A stretch of DNA of 64,000 nucleotides. Origin: Lachnospiraceae bacterium (GTDB lineage: Bacteria; Bacillota; Clostridia; Lachnospirales; Lachnospiraceae). Shown here piece by piece: positions 53,421-62,251 of this stretch. Numbering within the stretch: the stretch's first letter is position 1; every line of letters starts with the position of its first letter. Where the stretch lies: NCBI GenBank assembly GCA_015057025.1, contig SVFD01000002.1, positions 124,001-188,000 on the forward strand, in the 5' to 3' direction. The position numbers and the translations under genes are program-made. A model generated the notes under the pieces. The model did no database searches. It was not told where the DNA came from and saw nothing but the letters and a program-made list of their open reading frames with translations.

Positions 53421-55088
53421 CTACTCTACCGACACAATATAGTAGTAAATCGGCTGGCCGCCATACTGAAGTTCAACATCCAAATCAGGATATTTTGCTT
53501 CGATTTCTTCAGACAATGCAGTTGCATCTTCTTCGGAAATATCCTCACCATAATAGATGCTGATTAATTCATCACTGTCTTCATCTACCATTTCGGTAAT
53601 CATTTCAAGGGTTACATCCTTCATTTCCTTACCAACGGAAAGAATGCCCTTATCGCCGATACCCATATAATCGCCCTGGGCAATCTTTTTATCGTCGATT
53701 TCGGTATCACGAACCGCATAGGTTACCTGACCGGTCTTAACGTTGCCCATTTCAGAACCCATCTGCTCTTCGTTCTCATCGGGAGCAATATCAGCCATAA
53801 AGTTAATTACCGCTGTAATACCCTGAGGGATGGTCTTGGTAGGAATTACAATAATTTTCTTATCCTGGGTCAAATCTCTTGCCTGATTTGCAGCCATAAC
53901 AATATTCTTGTTATTAGGAAGAATAAAAATATTGTCTGCATTTACTTTGTCGATGGCATTCAACATATCCTCTGTACTGGGATTCATTGTCTGACCGCCT
54001 TCGATGATGTAATCAACGCCTAAACTCTTGAAGATTTCATTGATACCCTTACCAACAGAAACTGCAATAAAACCATATTCCTTACGAGGTTCGTCAGCCT
54101 TAGGAGCCTCTTCTGCACCTTCTTCAGACTTAATTACCATTTCATTATGCTCTAAACGCATATTGTCAATCTTTAAGTTAGAAAGCTGACCATACTTTAA
54201 TGCTCTCTGGATTGCAAGACCGGGATCATTGGTGTGCACATGTACTTTTACAATTTCATCATCTGCAACCACAACAATAGAATCACCGATGGACTCTAAG
54301 TAGTCCTTAAAATCCATCTCATGCTTTACATTGAATGTTTTGCTTAAAAGAATGATAAATTCGGTACAATATCCAAATTTAATATCGGAAGTTGCAAGAT
54401 TCTCCATACCTGCAGCAGAGGTCTTCTTAGAAGATCCACTTGATGCTTTTAAGGTAAAATCAGTTACCTTACCCTGATATGCATCAAAAGCACCCTTTAA
54501 TACTTCCATAAGTCCCTGTCCGCCGGAGTCTACAACTCCTGCCTGCTTTAACACGGGTAATAAATCGGGAGTTGTGCTTAAAACATAATCCGCATGTTTA
54601 ATTACTTCATCAATAAATTCTTCCATATTGTCGCAACCATTATCAGCAAGTTCTTTTGCTTTGGTTGCTGCGCCTGCAGCTACGGTAAGGATTGTACCTT
54701 CCTTTGGCTTCATAACAGCCTTGTATGCGGTCTGAACCGCCTTGTCGACAGCTTCAGCCAACACGGGAATTGTAATTTCATCTGTTTCCGATGCAACCTT
54801 TGTAAAACCACGAATCAACTGGCTTAAAATAACACCGGAATTACCTCTTGCCCCGCGAAGGGAACCGGAAGAAATTGCCTTGCAAACAGTCTGCATAGAC
54901 TTTTCATTCAGGTTATTTAATTCCTTTGCTGCTGACATAATGGTTAATGTCATATTTGTACCGGTATCGCCATCCGGAACGGGGAATACATTTAATTCAT
55001 TGATATATTCCTTTTTGCTTTCCAAATTTTTAGCGCCGGCAAGAAACATCTTCGCAAGCAATTCGGCATTTAAAACATTAGTAGCCAC
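53421..55088 (-). CDS. FakA/YloV-like DAK2-domain protein
   Basis: A 555-residue protein of the YloV/FakA family. The N-terminal 200 residues are a DhaL-type DAK2 kinase domain, with FPVPDGDTGTNM as the Mg-ADP site and SGSLRGARGNSGVILSQ. The rest is the FakA middle and C-terminal domains (CTEFIILL, HVHTNDPGLA, PTKTIPQG). FakA phosphorylates fatty acids held by a DegV-type FakB; no degV gene is in the window. AGGAGG precedes the GTG start, and asp23 lies just upstream, as in many Firmicutes. Confidence 0.92.
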   Translation of the reverse strand: MATNVLNAELLAKMFLAGAKNLESKKEYINELNVFPVPDGDTGTNMTLTIMSAAKELNNLNEKSMQTVCKAISSGSLRGARGNSGVILSQLIRGFTKVASETDEITIPVLAEAVDKAVQTAYKAVMKPKEGTILTVAAGAATKAKELADNGCDNMEEFIDEVIKHADYVLSTTPDLLPVLKQAGVVDSGGQGLMEVLKGAFDAYQGKVTDFTLKASSGSSKKTSAAGMENLATSDIKFGYCTEFIILLSKTFNVKHEMDFKDYLESIGDSIVVVADDEIVKVHVHTNDPGLAIQRALKYGQLSNLKIDNMRLEHNEMVIKSEEGAEEAPKADEPRKEYGFIAVSVGKGINEIFKSLGVDYIIEGGQTMNPSTEDMLNAIDKVNADNIFILPNNKNIVMAANQARDLTQDKKIIVIPTKTIPQGITAVINFMADIAPDENEEQMGSEMGNVKTGQVTYAVRDTEIDDKKIAQGDYMGIGDKGILSVGKEMKDVTLEMITEMVDEDSDELISIYYGEDISEEDATALSEEIEAKYPDLDVELQYGGQPIYYYIVSVE

Positions 55089-55102
55089 CTTTTAAGTCCT
55101 CC

Positions 55103-55459
55103 TTAATCAACCACCTTAACGCCTTCAATGTATACGTTCACTTTTTCTACATCCAGACCGGTAAACTGTTCCACTTTGTATTTTACTTCACTCATAAGAT
55201 TGTTTGCAACTGCCATAATACTTACTCCAAATGCAACAATAATATGAAGATTCAAAGTCATTTTGTTATTTTCTACTTTTACTGTGATTCCTTTAGACGC
55301 ACTGTCTTTCTTCAAAAGTCCGACAAAGCCGTCTTTTACATTCATGGCTGCCATACCTACAACACCATAGCATTCCATAGCAACGCTGCCTGCATAATTC
55401 GCAATTACATTGCTGTCTACCAAAATACTACCCATATGAGTATCCATAGAACCTTTCAT
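55103..55459 (-). CDS. Asp23/Gls24 family protein
   Basis: A 118-residue Asp23/Gls24 (DUF322) protein, with VIANYAGSVAMECYGVVGMA at the start. Such proteins, including YloU, sit beside yloV/fakA in Firmicutes and are linked to envelope stress, but their biochemical role is unsettled. AAGGAGG precedes the ATG. A -10-like TATAAT lies about 75 bases upstream. Confidence 0.92.
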   Translation of the reverse strand: MKGSMDTHMGSILVDSNVIANYAGSVAMECYGVVGMAAMNVKDGFVGLLKKDSASKGITVKVENNKMTLNLHIIVAFGVSIMAVANNLMSEVKYKVEQFTGLDVEKVNVYIEGVKVVD

Positions 55460-55530
55460 AGTTACGCCTCCTTAATTCCTAAAGTCGGTTAATCTGCATC
55501 ATGTATGACTTTAAATACATATGCCTATAT

Positions 55531-55536
55531 ATTATA
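55531..55536 (-). promoter_or_regulatory. Possible -10 of the asp23-fakA-like operon
   Basis: A perfect TATAAT on the minus strand, 72 bases before the ATG, downstream of the rpmB terminator. The matching -35 (TTTTCT) is weak. Confidence 0.4.
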
Positions 55537-55678
55537 ACCTCTTTTTCCCAAAAAGAAAACAAAAATATTTGAAGTTATAATATTTTAATATTATTATGCT
55601 TTATTTTTATCAAGTTAAAGGAAAATACATTACAATAATATCATTCAGTTGTTAAAAATATATTAATATAATACGCCA

Positions 55679-55710
55679 TAAAAAAACCGCCGAAAAACTT
55701 CAGCGGTTCA
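55679..55710 (-). terminator. Terminator after rpmB
   Basis: AACCGCTGAA pairs with TTCGGCGGTT (one T-G pair) over four bases on the minus strand, followed by seven T. Confidence 0.95.
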
Positions 55711-55731
55711 TAATCAGATTATAAAATAAAA

Positions 55732-55917
55732 TTATGCTCTTTCAACGCGACCTGACTTTAAGCAGTTTGTACATACGTGCATAGTCTTAGTAGCACCATT
55801 AACTTTACATTTTACTCTTCTGATGTTGGAATTCCAAATATGATTGGAACGTCTATGAGAGTGGCTTACATTATTTCCGAAATGAACGCCCTTATCACAA
55901 ATTGCACACTTTGCCAT
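55732..55917 (-). CDS. rpmB: 50S ribosomal protein bL28
   Basis: A 61-residue L28 with MAKCAICDKGVHFGNNVSHS and RRSNHIWNSNIRRVK. Two CxxC pairs (CAIC and CTNC) mark the zinc-binding form. GAGGAGG precedes the ATG. It is a single-gene unit with its own promoter and terminator. Confidence 0.98.
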   Translation of the reverse strand: MAKCAICDKGVHFGNNVSHSHRRSNHIWNSNIRRVKCKVNGATKTMHVCTNCLKSGRVERA

Positions 55918-55966
55918 GATTGCACCTCCTCAGCATAAATTGAGTTCACTGACTCGCAACATTGTT

Positions 55967-55995
55967 ATATTAACAAAACTTTATCAATAATGCAA
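55967..55995 (-). promoter_or_regulatory. rpmB promoter
   Basis: On the minus strand TTGCAT (55990-55995) and TAATAT (55967-55972) are 17 bases apart, about 50 bases before the rpmB ATG. Confidence 0.75.
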
Positions 55996-56033
55996 GAAAA
56001 ATTTTAAAATATTTTTAAAATCACCAAAAGTAC

Positions 56034-56627
56034 CTACCAAGCCTGTCTGTCAATCCCTAAATCATGCTTTAAGATTTCATACTCTCTGTTAATCTGTTGT
56101 AAGGTATCATTATCACCGCTCATATTATCAGGATGAAAAATTTTAATCAAATCTTTATACCGCTTTTTTAAAGCAAGTTGATTGGTAATTCCCTTAAAAA
56201 AGATTCCCTGTCTGTATTCTAACTGTCTGGTTCTGGGAAGTTGGTTTTTGGCATCCTCACGGTAACGCTGAAACTGCTTCTTGTCAGACTCAAGTTTCTG
56301 CCTGTCCAAATCAAGCTGGCGGAAGGATTGTTCTAATACTCTTTGCTTTTTTTCAAAAAACAATGTATCTTCCTCCAGTCGACGCCTTTGTTCCTGAAGT
56401 TCCTTCTTGATTTGACGCATTTCATGATTTAACGCCTTACGTTCATTTTCAATTTCTGCCCTGGTTTCTTCCAGTTTTTTTCTTTCGATGCCGAGCTGGT
56501 CATACATTTCCTCCAGCTCTGTTCTATCCGTTTTGATACGGACATTTTCTCGAAATAACTGGACCTTGTATTGCTCTAATTCTTCCGGCGAAGAGGCATC
56601 TCTTAAGATACTGATAAAATTATCCAT
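56034..56627 (-). CDS. Coiled-coil J-domain protein
   Basis: A 197-residue protein. Residues 15-130 are a long coiled coil rich in Glu, Arg and Lys. The C-terminal 60 residues are a J domain with the HPD motif in KIFHPDNMSGD and the helix RYKDLIKIF before it. J domains stimulate Hsp70 ATPase, so it is probably a DnaK co-chaperone; the coiled coil may bring the client. Having the J domain at the C-terminus is less common. The ribosome binding site is weak (GGGGATAATCT). Confidence 0.82.
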   Translation of the reverse strand: MDNFISILRDASSPEELEQYKVQLFRENVRIKTDRTELEEMYDQLGIERKKLEETRAEIENERKALNHEMRQIKKELQEQRRRLEEDTLFFEKKQRVLEQSFRQLDLDRQKLESDKKQFQRYREDAKNQLPRTRQLEYRQGIFFKGITNQLALKKRYKDLIKIFHPDNMSGDNDTLQQINREYEILKHDLGIDRQAW

Positions 56628-56657
56628 AGATTATCCCCGGTCACTCTAAATGTTTTA

Positions 56658-56798
56658 TTAATCGTAGCAATAAAGATTATATCCAAGTACTAATAACAGG
56701 GCGATTACTATACACCCGATAAATTTATTGGAAATAAACATCATTATAAGCATTCCTACTGCTATTGATAATAAGAACGCACCAATTTTTCTTTTCAT
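56658..56798 (-). CDS. 46-residue two-pass membrane protein
   Basis: A short open frame encoding MKRKIGAFLLSIAVGMLIMM... with two hydrophobic helices (about 5-20 and 26-42) around a short polar turn FISNKF, ending YNLYCYD. Codon use is like that of neighbouring genes and the N-terminus is basic, as in true small membrane proteins. It lies between the J-domain gene and gerW, a sporulation gene. The Shine-Dalgarno match is weak, and an eight-base inverted repeat (56804-56811 with 56834-56841) lies against it. Function unknown. Confidence 0.6.
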   Translation of the reverse strand: MKRKIGAFLLSIAVGMLIMMFISNKFIGCIVIALLLVLGYNLYCYD

Positions 56799-56856
56799 AG
56801 TTCTCGCCGCAGAGTCTTTTTATCATAAATATATGCGGCGACAATACTGTTTAAGC

Positions 56857-57258
56857 CTACTTTTCTTCGATTGCATCAGGAAAAGCAGCTTTTTTAACAT
56901 CCTCTTCTTTTATTTCAGCTGTCTTTCCCTTCTCCTGAAATCTGTCAACTAAATCAGGAATCATATCAAGAATCTTAGTAACGCTGTCCTGATTCTTAAT
57001 ATTCACAAGTTTTGAATGTCCGTTACTGATTACAAGAATTGCACTGGGAGTCATTTTACCGTTTAATGCACCGGCACCGCCTTTGTTTTTATCTCCGTGT
57101 AAGCATCCTGCCTGTACACCGAAAGATACATCAACCAAAGGAACAATAATTGTATCTCCGATTGTGGTTGCATCACCTACAACAGTTTTAGTAGATAAAA
57201 AACCATCCATTCCTTTCATTAAAGAATCTACAACATTGTTAAAATTACTTTCTGCCAC
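56857..57258 (-). CDS. gerW: Sporulation protein GerW (YtfJ)
   Basis: A 133-residue YtfJ/GerW family protein with the glycine-rich core FGVQAG and GGAGALNGKMTPSAILVI. In Bacillus it is needed for normal spore germination. GGGAGG precedes the GTG start, which overlaps the DUF2953 gene by 14 bases; the ytfI-ytfJ pairing is as in Bacillus. The last 20 residues are charged. Confidence 0.93.
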   Translation of the reverse strand: MAESNFNNVVDSLMKGMDGFLSTKTVVGDATTIGDTIIVPLVDVSFGVQAGCLHGDKNKGGAGALNGKMTPSAILVISNGHSKLVNIKNQDSVTKILDMIPDLVDRFQEKGKTAEIKEEDVKKAAFPDAIEEK

Positions 57259-58240
57259 GTCTCTTTACCTCCCGCATGATTAGTCTGACTAATTTTCTGA
57301 AATTTCTATCCGCAAACAACTTCCAACCAAAAAATAACATTTGAATCATTTGAACACGTCCGGATAGGGTTGCATTCAAATTTAATACTTTATTCTCCAT
57401 ATCCGGTAAAAATTTGACTTTTTTACCGTAAAACGGATAAATCATACAATAATATCCGTATATTTTCATAGTAGATGCCGGATCTCCCGAGCCAAATTCT
57501 ATATTAGCTTTTAATCTCCTCGGTCGTACATGTTTTAATAACTTTTTAACACTTTTCCATACTTTTTTTAATGCCGGCTGTATACACGGATGCTGTATTA
57601 GCTTAATATAATATTTTGCTTCCTTGTATTTCTTTTTTGCTTTATTGGCAAATTCTACAATGGTATCTTTTATATTATAACACTTCTGACGACATTTTAA
57701 AATAAGTTCTTTGATTTTCTCAATAAAAGCCTTTATTTTCTTTAAGAACGGCATTTTATCAAAAGCATCTTCCTGCGTATCATCATTCCATTGTTCTTCT
57801 ATTTCGCGATTAATATCCTCATCGGAAAACATTTCACTTTCTTCATAACCATCATCAAAGAATTCGTTATCTTTTGTATCGTTGTCTGATTGTATATTTT
57901 CCGCTGAAGCTTCAGTCGTTTCATCAGACATTTTTTCTTCTGAAATACTCTCCTCCGGTTTTGCTTTCTCTTCCGTCGGCCAAATTTTTAACTTATATAT
58001 GGGAATTCCCAACAATCTGACTTTAAGCCAAGCCTCTTTATTATAATTGACCGTTGCAGTCACCATCCCTAATAGCCAAAGAATTCGAACCGCTACATCA
58101 AAATCCTTCTCTTGTTTATATCCTTTGATCCGATATGAAAAAGGCCACAACAACATCAATAATATCAGTAATACAGCAATACCGACAATGGAGAGAAGTA
58201 CAATTCCAATGATTTTTAAAATAAGTAATACAACTTCCAC
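57245..58240 (-). CDS. DUF2953 protein (YtfI-like)
   Basis: A 331-residue protein with an N-terminal membrane helix (about 5-30), an acidic insert (about 90-155), a lysine-rich helical stretch and a C-terminal DUF2953 region (NIEFGSGDPASTMKIYGYY, NATLSGRVQMIQMLFFGWKLF). The family partners gerW in spore formers; the role is unknown. It starts at GTG and lies two bases after the upstream gene. Confidence 0.88.
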   Translation of the reverse strand: MEVVLLILKIIGIVLLSIVGIAVLLILLMLLWPFSYRIKGYKQEKDFDVAVRILWLLGMVTATVNYNKEAWLKVRLLGIPIYKLKIWPTEEKAKPEESISEEKMSDETTEASAENIQSDNDTKDNEFFDDGYEESEMFSDEDINREIEEQWNDDTQEDAFDKMPFLKKIKAFIEKIKELILKCRQKCYNIKDTIVEFANKAKKKYKEAKYYIKLIQHPCIQPALKKVWKSVKKLLKHVRPRRLKANIEFGSGDPASTMKIYGYYCMIYPFYGKKVKFLPDMENKVLNLNATLSGRVQMIQMLFFGWKLFADRNFRKLVRLIMREVKRRGRK

Positions 58241-58242
58241 TC

Positions 58243-58623
58243 TTACTCTTCGCCTTTCTGTTCCATTACGGTTATGTCATATCTTTTGAAATAACTTTTT
58301 TGTAATTTATCTGTCTTTTCTTTTAAATAGATTTTAACATCCGCATTACCTGTCTTATCAACACATTCTTCAATGATTTGTACTACAATATTCTTTGCAC
58401 TGTCAGCATTTTGTGCCATGCCGATAATTAAAGGATAGTCTTCTGTTTCTTTATAATACTTCTGTTTAAAAGACTTACAGTCAAAGTATTCCACTCTGCC
58501 ACTGTTTTTAGACAAAACAATTACATATGTGCCTGAAGGAAAGTTATGATTACGAAATTTCTTTCGAAGACTGTTAAAATGCTTCGACGTATATTCATCC
58601 AGATATAATTGTCTGCTAAACAT
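58243..58623 (-). CDS. Hypothetical protein
   Basis: A 126-residue basic cytosolic protein, not recognised, with mixed alpha/beta pattern (TYVIVLSKNSGRVEYFD, IIGMAQNADSAKNIVVQII). AGGAGAGAAAGAT precedes the ATG. It lies right before the DUF2953 and gerW genes and is probably in their operon. Confidence 0.65.
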   Translation of the reverse strand: MFSRQLYLDEYTSKHFNSLRKKFRNHNFPSGTYVIVLSKNSGRVEYFDCKSFKQKYYKETEDYPLIIGMAQNADSAKNIVVQIIEECVDKTGNADVKIYLKEKTDKLQKSYFKRYDITVMEQKGEE

Positions 58624-58642
58624 ATCTTTCTCTCCTTTCTAA

Positions 58643-58684
58643 GCAAAAAGGAAAGCCCAGCATCTAACCGGTAGCTTTCCTCCT
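58643..58684 (-). terminator. Terminator after the Nudix gene
   Basis: AGGAAAGC pairs with GCTTTCCT around a 17-base loop, then TTTTT on the minus strand. Confidence 0.8.
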
Positions 58685-58697
58685 GAAAAATCGTACT

Positions 58698-59150
58698 TTA
58701 ATAGTATTTTTTACTGCCCCAAAGATTCTTCTTTTTTAAAGAAAGATAATCATTATACGCTTTCTCAAGAATCTGCTTTTCATTAGGGAACTTCAGCAAA
58801 TGATACGCCTCATGATACTTATAAAAGCCCGAATCAACAAAAAATTCCTCGCGCTGCGGTTTACTGTAATAGCTGTCAGCCATCATTAAATACCAATGTA
58901 CTTCTTTATCGACAACGTCTTCCGGCGTGGTAAAAGAATATTCGCTCTTTCCCACATATTTGATTATGGAAGCTTTAGCACCGGATTCTTCTAAAACTTC
59001 TCTCAGTGCCGTATCCTTATACTCTTCGCCTTCTTCTACAGTTCCTTTTGGTAAAACCCAGCCTTCATAGCGGTTTTTGTAATTCTTATACAAAAGCAAA
59101 ATTTTACCGCGAAATATAACCACACCGCCACAGCTTACTGCTTCACTCAT
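58698..59150 (-). CDS. Nudix hydrolase
   Basis: A 150-residue Nudix hydrolase; the box GTVEEGEEYKDTALREV...EESG has all metal-binding glutamates. The start MSEAVSCGGVVIF and the short size suit a diphosphoinositol- or Ap4A-type hydrolase, but substrate cannot be told from sequence. AGGAGG precedes the ATG. It is a single-gene unit with a good promoter and a terminator. Confidence 0.92.
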   Translation of the reverse strand: MSEAVSCGGVVIFRGKILLLYKNYKNRYEGWVLPKGTVEEGEEYKDTALREVLEESGAKASIIKYVGKSEYSFTTPEDVVDKEVHWYLMMADSYYSKPQREEFFVDSGFYKYHEAYHLLKFPNEKQILEKAYNDYLSLKKKNLWGSKKYY

Positions 59151-59191
59151 TGCAATACCTCCTGTTGGTGTGAACGTAAAAACTAATAAAA

Positions 59192-59220
59192 AGTATATCC
59201 TATTTCACGGGAATATGCAA
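59192..59220 (-). promoter_or_regulatory. Promoter of the Nudix gene
   Basis: On the minus strand TTGCAT (59215-59220) and TATACT (59192-59197) are 17 bases apart, about 40 bases before the start codon. Confidence 0.75.
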
Positions 59221-59274
59221 GTAATTCCTTCTATACATCATCAAAGAAAGACTTTGTATAATATACACTAAATT

Positions 59275-59308
59275 TAAAAAAAGGGAAGAGATTTCCTCTC
59301 TTCCCTTT
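59275..59308 (-). terminator. Terminator after the CheY-like gene
   Basis: AAAGGGAAGAGA pairs perfectly with TCTCTTCCCTTT over five bases, followed by TTTT on the minus strand. Confidence 0.95.
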
Positions 59309-59339
59309 AGAATACAATTTACTTTTGTTTTATAAACAA

Positions 59340-59693
59340 TTACATCTTTGCAATTAAAGAAATAATTTCTTCGGCTTCAAAAGGCTTTGTTACAAATTCA
59401 GATGCACCGTTCTTAATTGCTTCTACCATCTTGCTCTGCTGTCCGGCAGCAGTAACCATAATAATCTTAGCAGAAGCATTTATTTTTTTAATTTCTTTTA
59501 ATGCTTCTAATCCATCCATATTAGGCATTGTAATATCTAAGGTAGTAATTTCGGGTGAAAGTTCCTGAAATTTATTTACACCATCAACACCATCAACTGC
59601 TTCGCCGATTACTTCATGTCCGGCACCTTCAAGAATTGTTCTTAATATCTTACGTGATGTTCTTGAATCATCTACAATTAAAATCTTAGCCAT
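59340..59693 (-). CDS. CheY-like response regulator
   Basis: A 117-residue stand-alone receiver domain. D8 and D9 bind metal, D53 (TLDITMPNMDG) is the phosphorylation site, T81 and K103 (TKPF) complete the switch. No output domain. It lies 16 bases after the CheX-like gene, so the pair may be a phosphatase and its target. No histidine kinase is near. Confidence 0.95.
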   Translation of the reverse strand: MAKILIVDDSRTSRKILRTILEGAGHEVIGEAVDGVDGVNKFQELSPEITTLDITMPNMDGLEALKEIKKINASAKIIMVTAAGQQSKMVEAIKNGASEFVTKPFEAEEIISLIAKM

Positions 59694-59708
59694 TTCCCCT
59701 CTATCCTC

Positions 59709-60593
59709 CTAAAACGTAATTGTTTCATCAAATGATGTGAGCATATTAATTGTTTTACCATTTACACAAACCGGAAGCAAACAAATCTTTCCGGCTTTGG
59801 CAACGCTTCTTGTATCCTTATATGAAGGAGGAAGCATATCCATATTGCATGTGCCTGAAAGCTTGGTTGTATACATACCGTTAACACAGTTAATAAATTC
59901 ACCAACTGCATCAAGTGCATCCAAATCAACCTGTGCAAAATCTTCCTGTCCGTAAACATCCGCAATTGCTTTTAAATCATTACCATCAGCAGCAAAGCAA
60001 AGAGTTGCGTTATGATCGCCATTCATATCCTGAAGAGCCATTCTGTCTGCTTCATATGTATTTACAACAGTTCCTTTCATAACATATGTATCAGAATCAA
60101 TCAAACGGATCAAAGCTCTGACTGCACCCTGCATAAGTTCAGCCTGTAAGCCTGTACATTCAACCGGCATAAACAAAGGCACGATTCTATCGGCATCTCC
60201 GCTCTTTAACGCATCAATATCAGTTGCTGTAAAAGAATTTTCCTTCTGGTAATCTGACAAAGCCGCGTCCGCTTCTTCCGGTGTCATAATCTTGCAATCA
60301 TCCATAGCCTGAATAAAAGTAAGATATGCATTGCCCTGCAAACCAAGAAGTCTTGATACCTGTTCGTCTGTTAAATATCCTTTTTCTACCGCAATATCAC
60401 CAAAACGCTTGTCCTTAATTGCCTGCAGATTATTAACCTCATCTGCCTGCTCCGGCGTCATGAGCTTCTCAGCAACAGCAATCAGTCCAAGTTTTACACG
60501 AACTTTCTTCTGTGTTTCGATAACGTTTTCCAACTGTTCCTGTGTGATTTTTCCGGCTTTAACCAGATAATTACCAAATAATCTATTAATCAT
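59709..60593 (-). CDS. CheX/CheC-like protein with PilB-type N-terminal repeats
   Basis: A 294-residue protein. Residues 1-122 hold repeated helix-loop-helix units of the form FGxxLVKAGKITQEQLExxxxxQ, seen about four times, like the MshEN/GspE N-terminal domain that binds cyclic di-GMP in some ATPases. Residues 125-294 are CheX/CheC-like (ALDAVGEFINCVNGM is the phosphatase helix region with E...N). It probably dephosphorylates the CheY-like protein encoded next. GGGAGG precedes the ATG. Confidence 0.75.
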   Translation of the reverse strand: MINRLFGNYLVKAGKITQEQLENVIETQKKVRVKLGLIAVAEKLMTPEQADEVNNLQAIKDKRFGDIAVEKGYLTDEQVSRLLGLQGNAYLTFIQAMDDCKIMTPEEADAALSDYQKENSFTATDIDALKSGDADRIVPLFMPVECTGLQAELMQGAVRALIRLIDSDTYVMKGTVVNTYEADRMALQDMNGDHNATLCFAADGNDLKAIADVYGQEDFAQVDLDALDAVGEFINCVNGMYTTKLSGTCNMDMLPPSYKDTRSVAKAGKICLLPVCVNGKTINMLTSFDETITF

Positions 60594-60736
60594 TTTTACC
60601 CTCCCGAAACCCTTTATGTCAAAAAAAGTTTCTTGCTAAACAATATATTATAAATATACAACATTTTTCCATAAAAAGAAAGATAAAATATATGAAAAAT
60701 ATTAATTTTACATAAATTGTATGTGCAATTCTGCTC

Positions 60737-62251
60737 TTATTGAGGATATTGCTCAAAATAAACATCAAAAAGGCGTTTTGCAATAGGTACTGCATAGTCT
60801 CCGCCGCTACCGGCCCCTTCCACAATAATAGTTACTGCTACTTTAGGATCTTCTGCCGGCGCAAAGCCGGTAAACCATGCATGGCTGTCACCTTTGGCTG
60901 TTCCGAATTCCGCTGAACCGGTTTTGCCGGCACTGGTATAATCTGCAGACAAAAGAAAGTCTCCGGTTCCGTCTTCTACAACCCCTGTCATCAGCCCGGT
61001 CAAAAACGCCGCCTCATCTTTTGTCATTAATCTTGCATAAGTTTCTGATGAATATGACTTTACTTCACCTCCGGATGCGCTTTCAATTCGGGAGATTACC
61101 ATAGGCCGCATAACTTCACCTTCATTTCCGATAGCGCAAGTAATCATATTTAAATGTAACGGAGTCATCAATGTAGTTCCCTGACCGATGGAAATCTGTA
61201 CCATCTGTGCATCATCGGTATCTTTAGACATATCAACAAAGCTTGTTTTCCCGGACTGAAAAGGTCCCGGCAATTCACAGCCAAACAACAATTCGGTTAA
61301 AGTACTTGCAAAAGACTCCCTATCAAGTTGCAAACCTATATTAGCAAAAGAACAGTTACAGGATTTTGCAAAAGAACGATGCAAATCTACGGTTCCGTGA
61401 GATATTCCGTGATAACAGGTAATTTTACGCTCACTATAACGTATGGTTCCGCTACACTGATATGAATAATTTTCAATTGCATCCGGAAATTGTCTGTGAT
61501 ATTCCAATGCATCCACAATTTTAAAAGTAGAACCGGGCGGATACTGACCATGGGTCACACGATTTAAAAGAACCGAAGAATTATCATCATTTATAATATC
61601 TTCCCATTCATATGCAATATAATTCGGGTCGAAATCCGGCTTCGAAACCATGGCAAGAATTTTACCCGTTTCAATTTCCGTTACAATAATAGCACCTTTA
61701 AATGCACCCAGGGACTTAAAAGCCACTTCCTGCATGCGTACATTTAATGTCGATACAACCGTATCCCCCGTATCCTTATTATTATTTAAATCATTATCAA
61801 CCTTTTCTGCAATGGATGAATTGGATTGCAAAAGACTCATATTGGCTACTTTTTCAATACCCATACCACCATTGGTACTATACCCTACAACATGGGCAAA
61901 CTGAACACCATAAGGATAAACCCTGCGTTCTTCCTCTCCCAAAACTTCAGTATATGCTAATATGTCACCTTGTTCAGTAATAATAGAACCACGAATATTC
62001 TGTTGTGCCAAAATTTCATCTCTTGGATTATATTCACTGTTAATGGCGTCATAACTGTCTTTTTCAACATAAACAGCTAAATTGATTATCATTGCAATAA
62101 AAATAATACCAAATAAAACTGCCGACACCACAATCGGTTCGTTTTGACTCTTTTCCTTTTTTTCGTTTTGAATAATTATTTTAACAATATTTTTAAAGAA
62201 AGCCGGAATTTCATGAATTAATTTTTTGATTTTTAATAATATTTCACTCAT
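60737..62251 (-). CDS. Class B penicillin-binding protein (peptidoglycan transpeptidase)
   Basis: A 504-residue transpeptidase with an N-terminal membrane helix (about 41-60), a short PBP dimer region and the catalytic domain. Active-site motifs: PPGSTFK (S-x-x-K), SCN (S-x-N) in KSCNCSFANI, and KTGSAEF (KTG). It is short for PBP2/FtsI and of the PbpA/SpoVD-like size. GGAGG six bases before the ATG ending at 62251 fixes the start; it overlaps the end of the SEDS gene by eight bases. The pair forms a glycan polymerase-transpeptidase unit. Confidence 0.93.
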   Translation of the reverse strand: MSEILLKIKKLIHEIPAFFKNIVKIIIQNEKKEKSQNEPIVVSAVLFGIIFIAMIINLAVYVEKDSYDAINSEYNPRDEILAQQNIRGSIITEQGDILAYTEVLGEEERRVYPYGVQFAHVVGYSTNGGMGIEKVANMSLLQSNSSIAEKVDNDLNNNKDTGDTVVSTLNVRMQEVAFKSLGAFKGAIIVTEIETGKILAMVSKPDFDPNYIAYEWEDIINDDNSSVLLNRVTHGQYPPGSTFKIVDALEYHRQFPDAIENYSYQCSGTIRYSERKITCYHGISHGTVDLHRSFAKSCNCSFANIGLQLDRESFASTLTELLFGCELPGPFQSGKTSFVDMSKDTDDAQMVQISIGQGTTLMTPLHLNMITCAIGNEGEVMRPMVISRIESASGGEVKSYSSETYARLMTKDEAAFLTGLMTGVVEDGTGDFLLSADYTSAGKTGSAEFGTAKGDSHAWFTGFAPAEDPKVAVTIIVEGAGSGGDYAVPIAKRLFDVYFEQYPQ

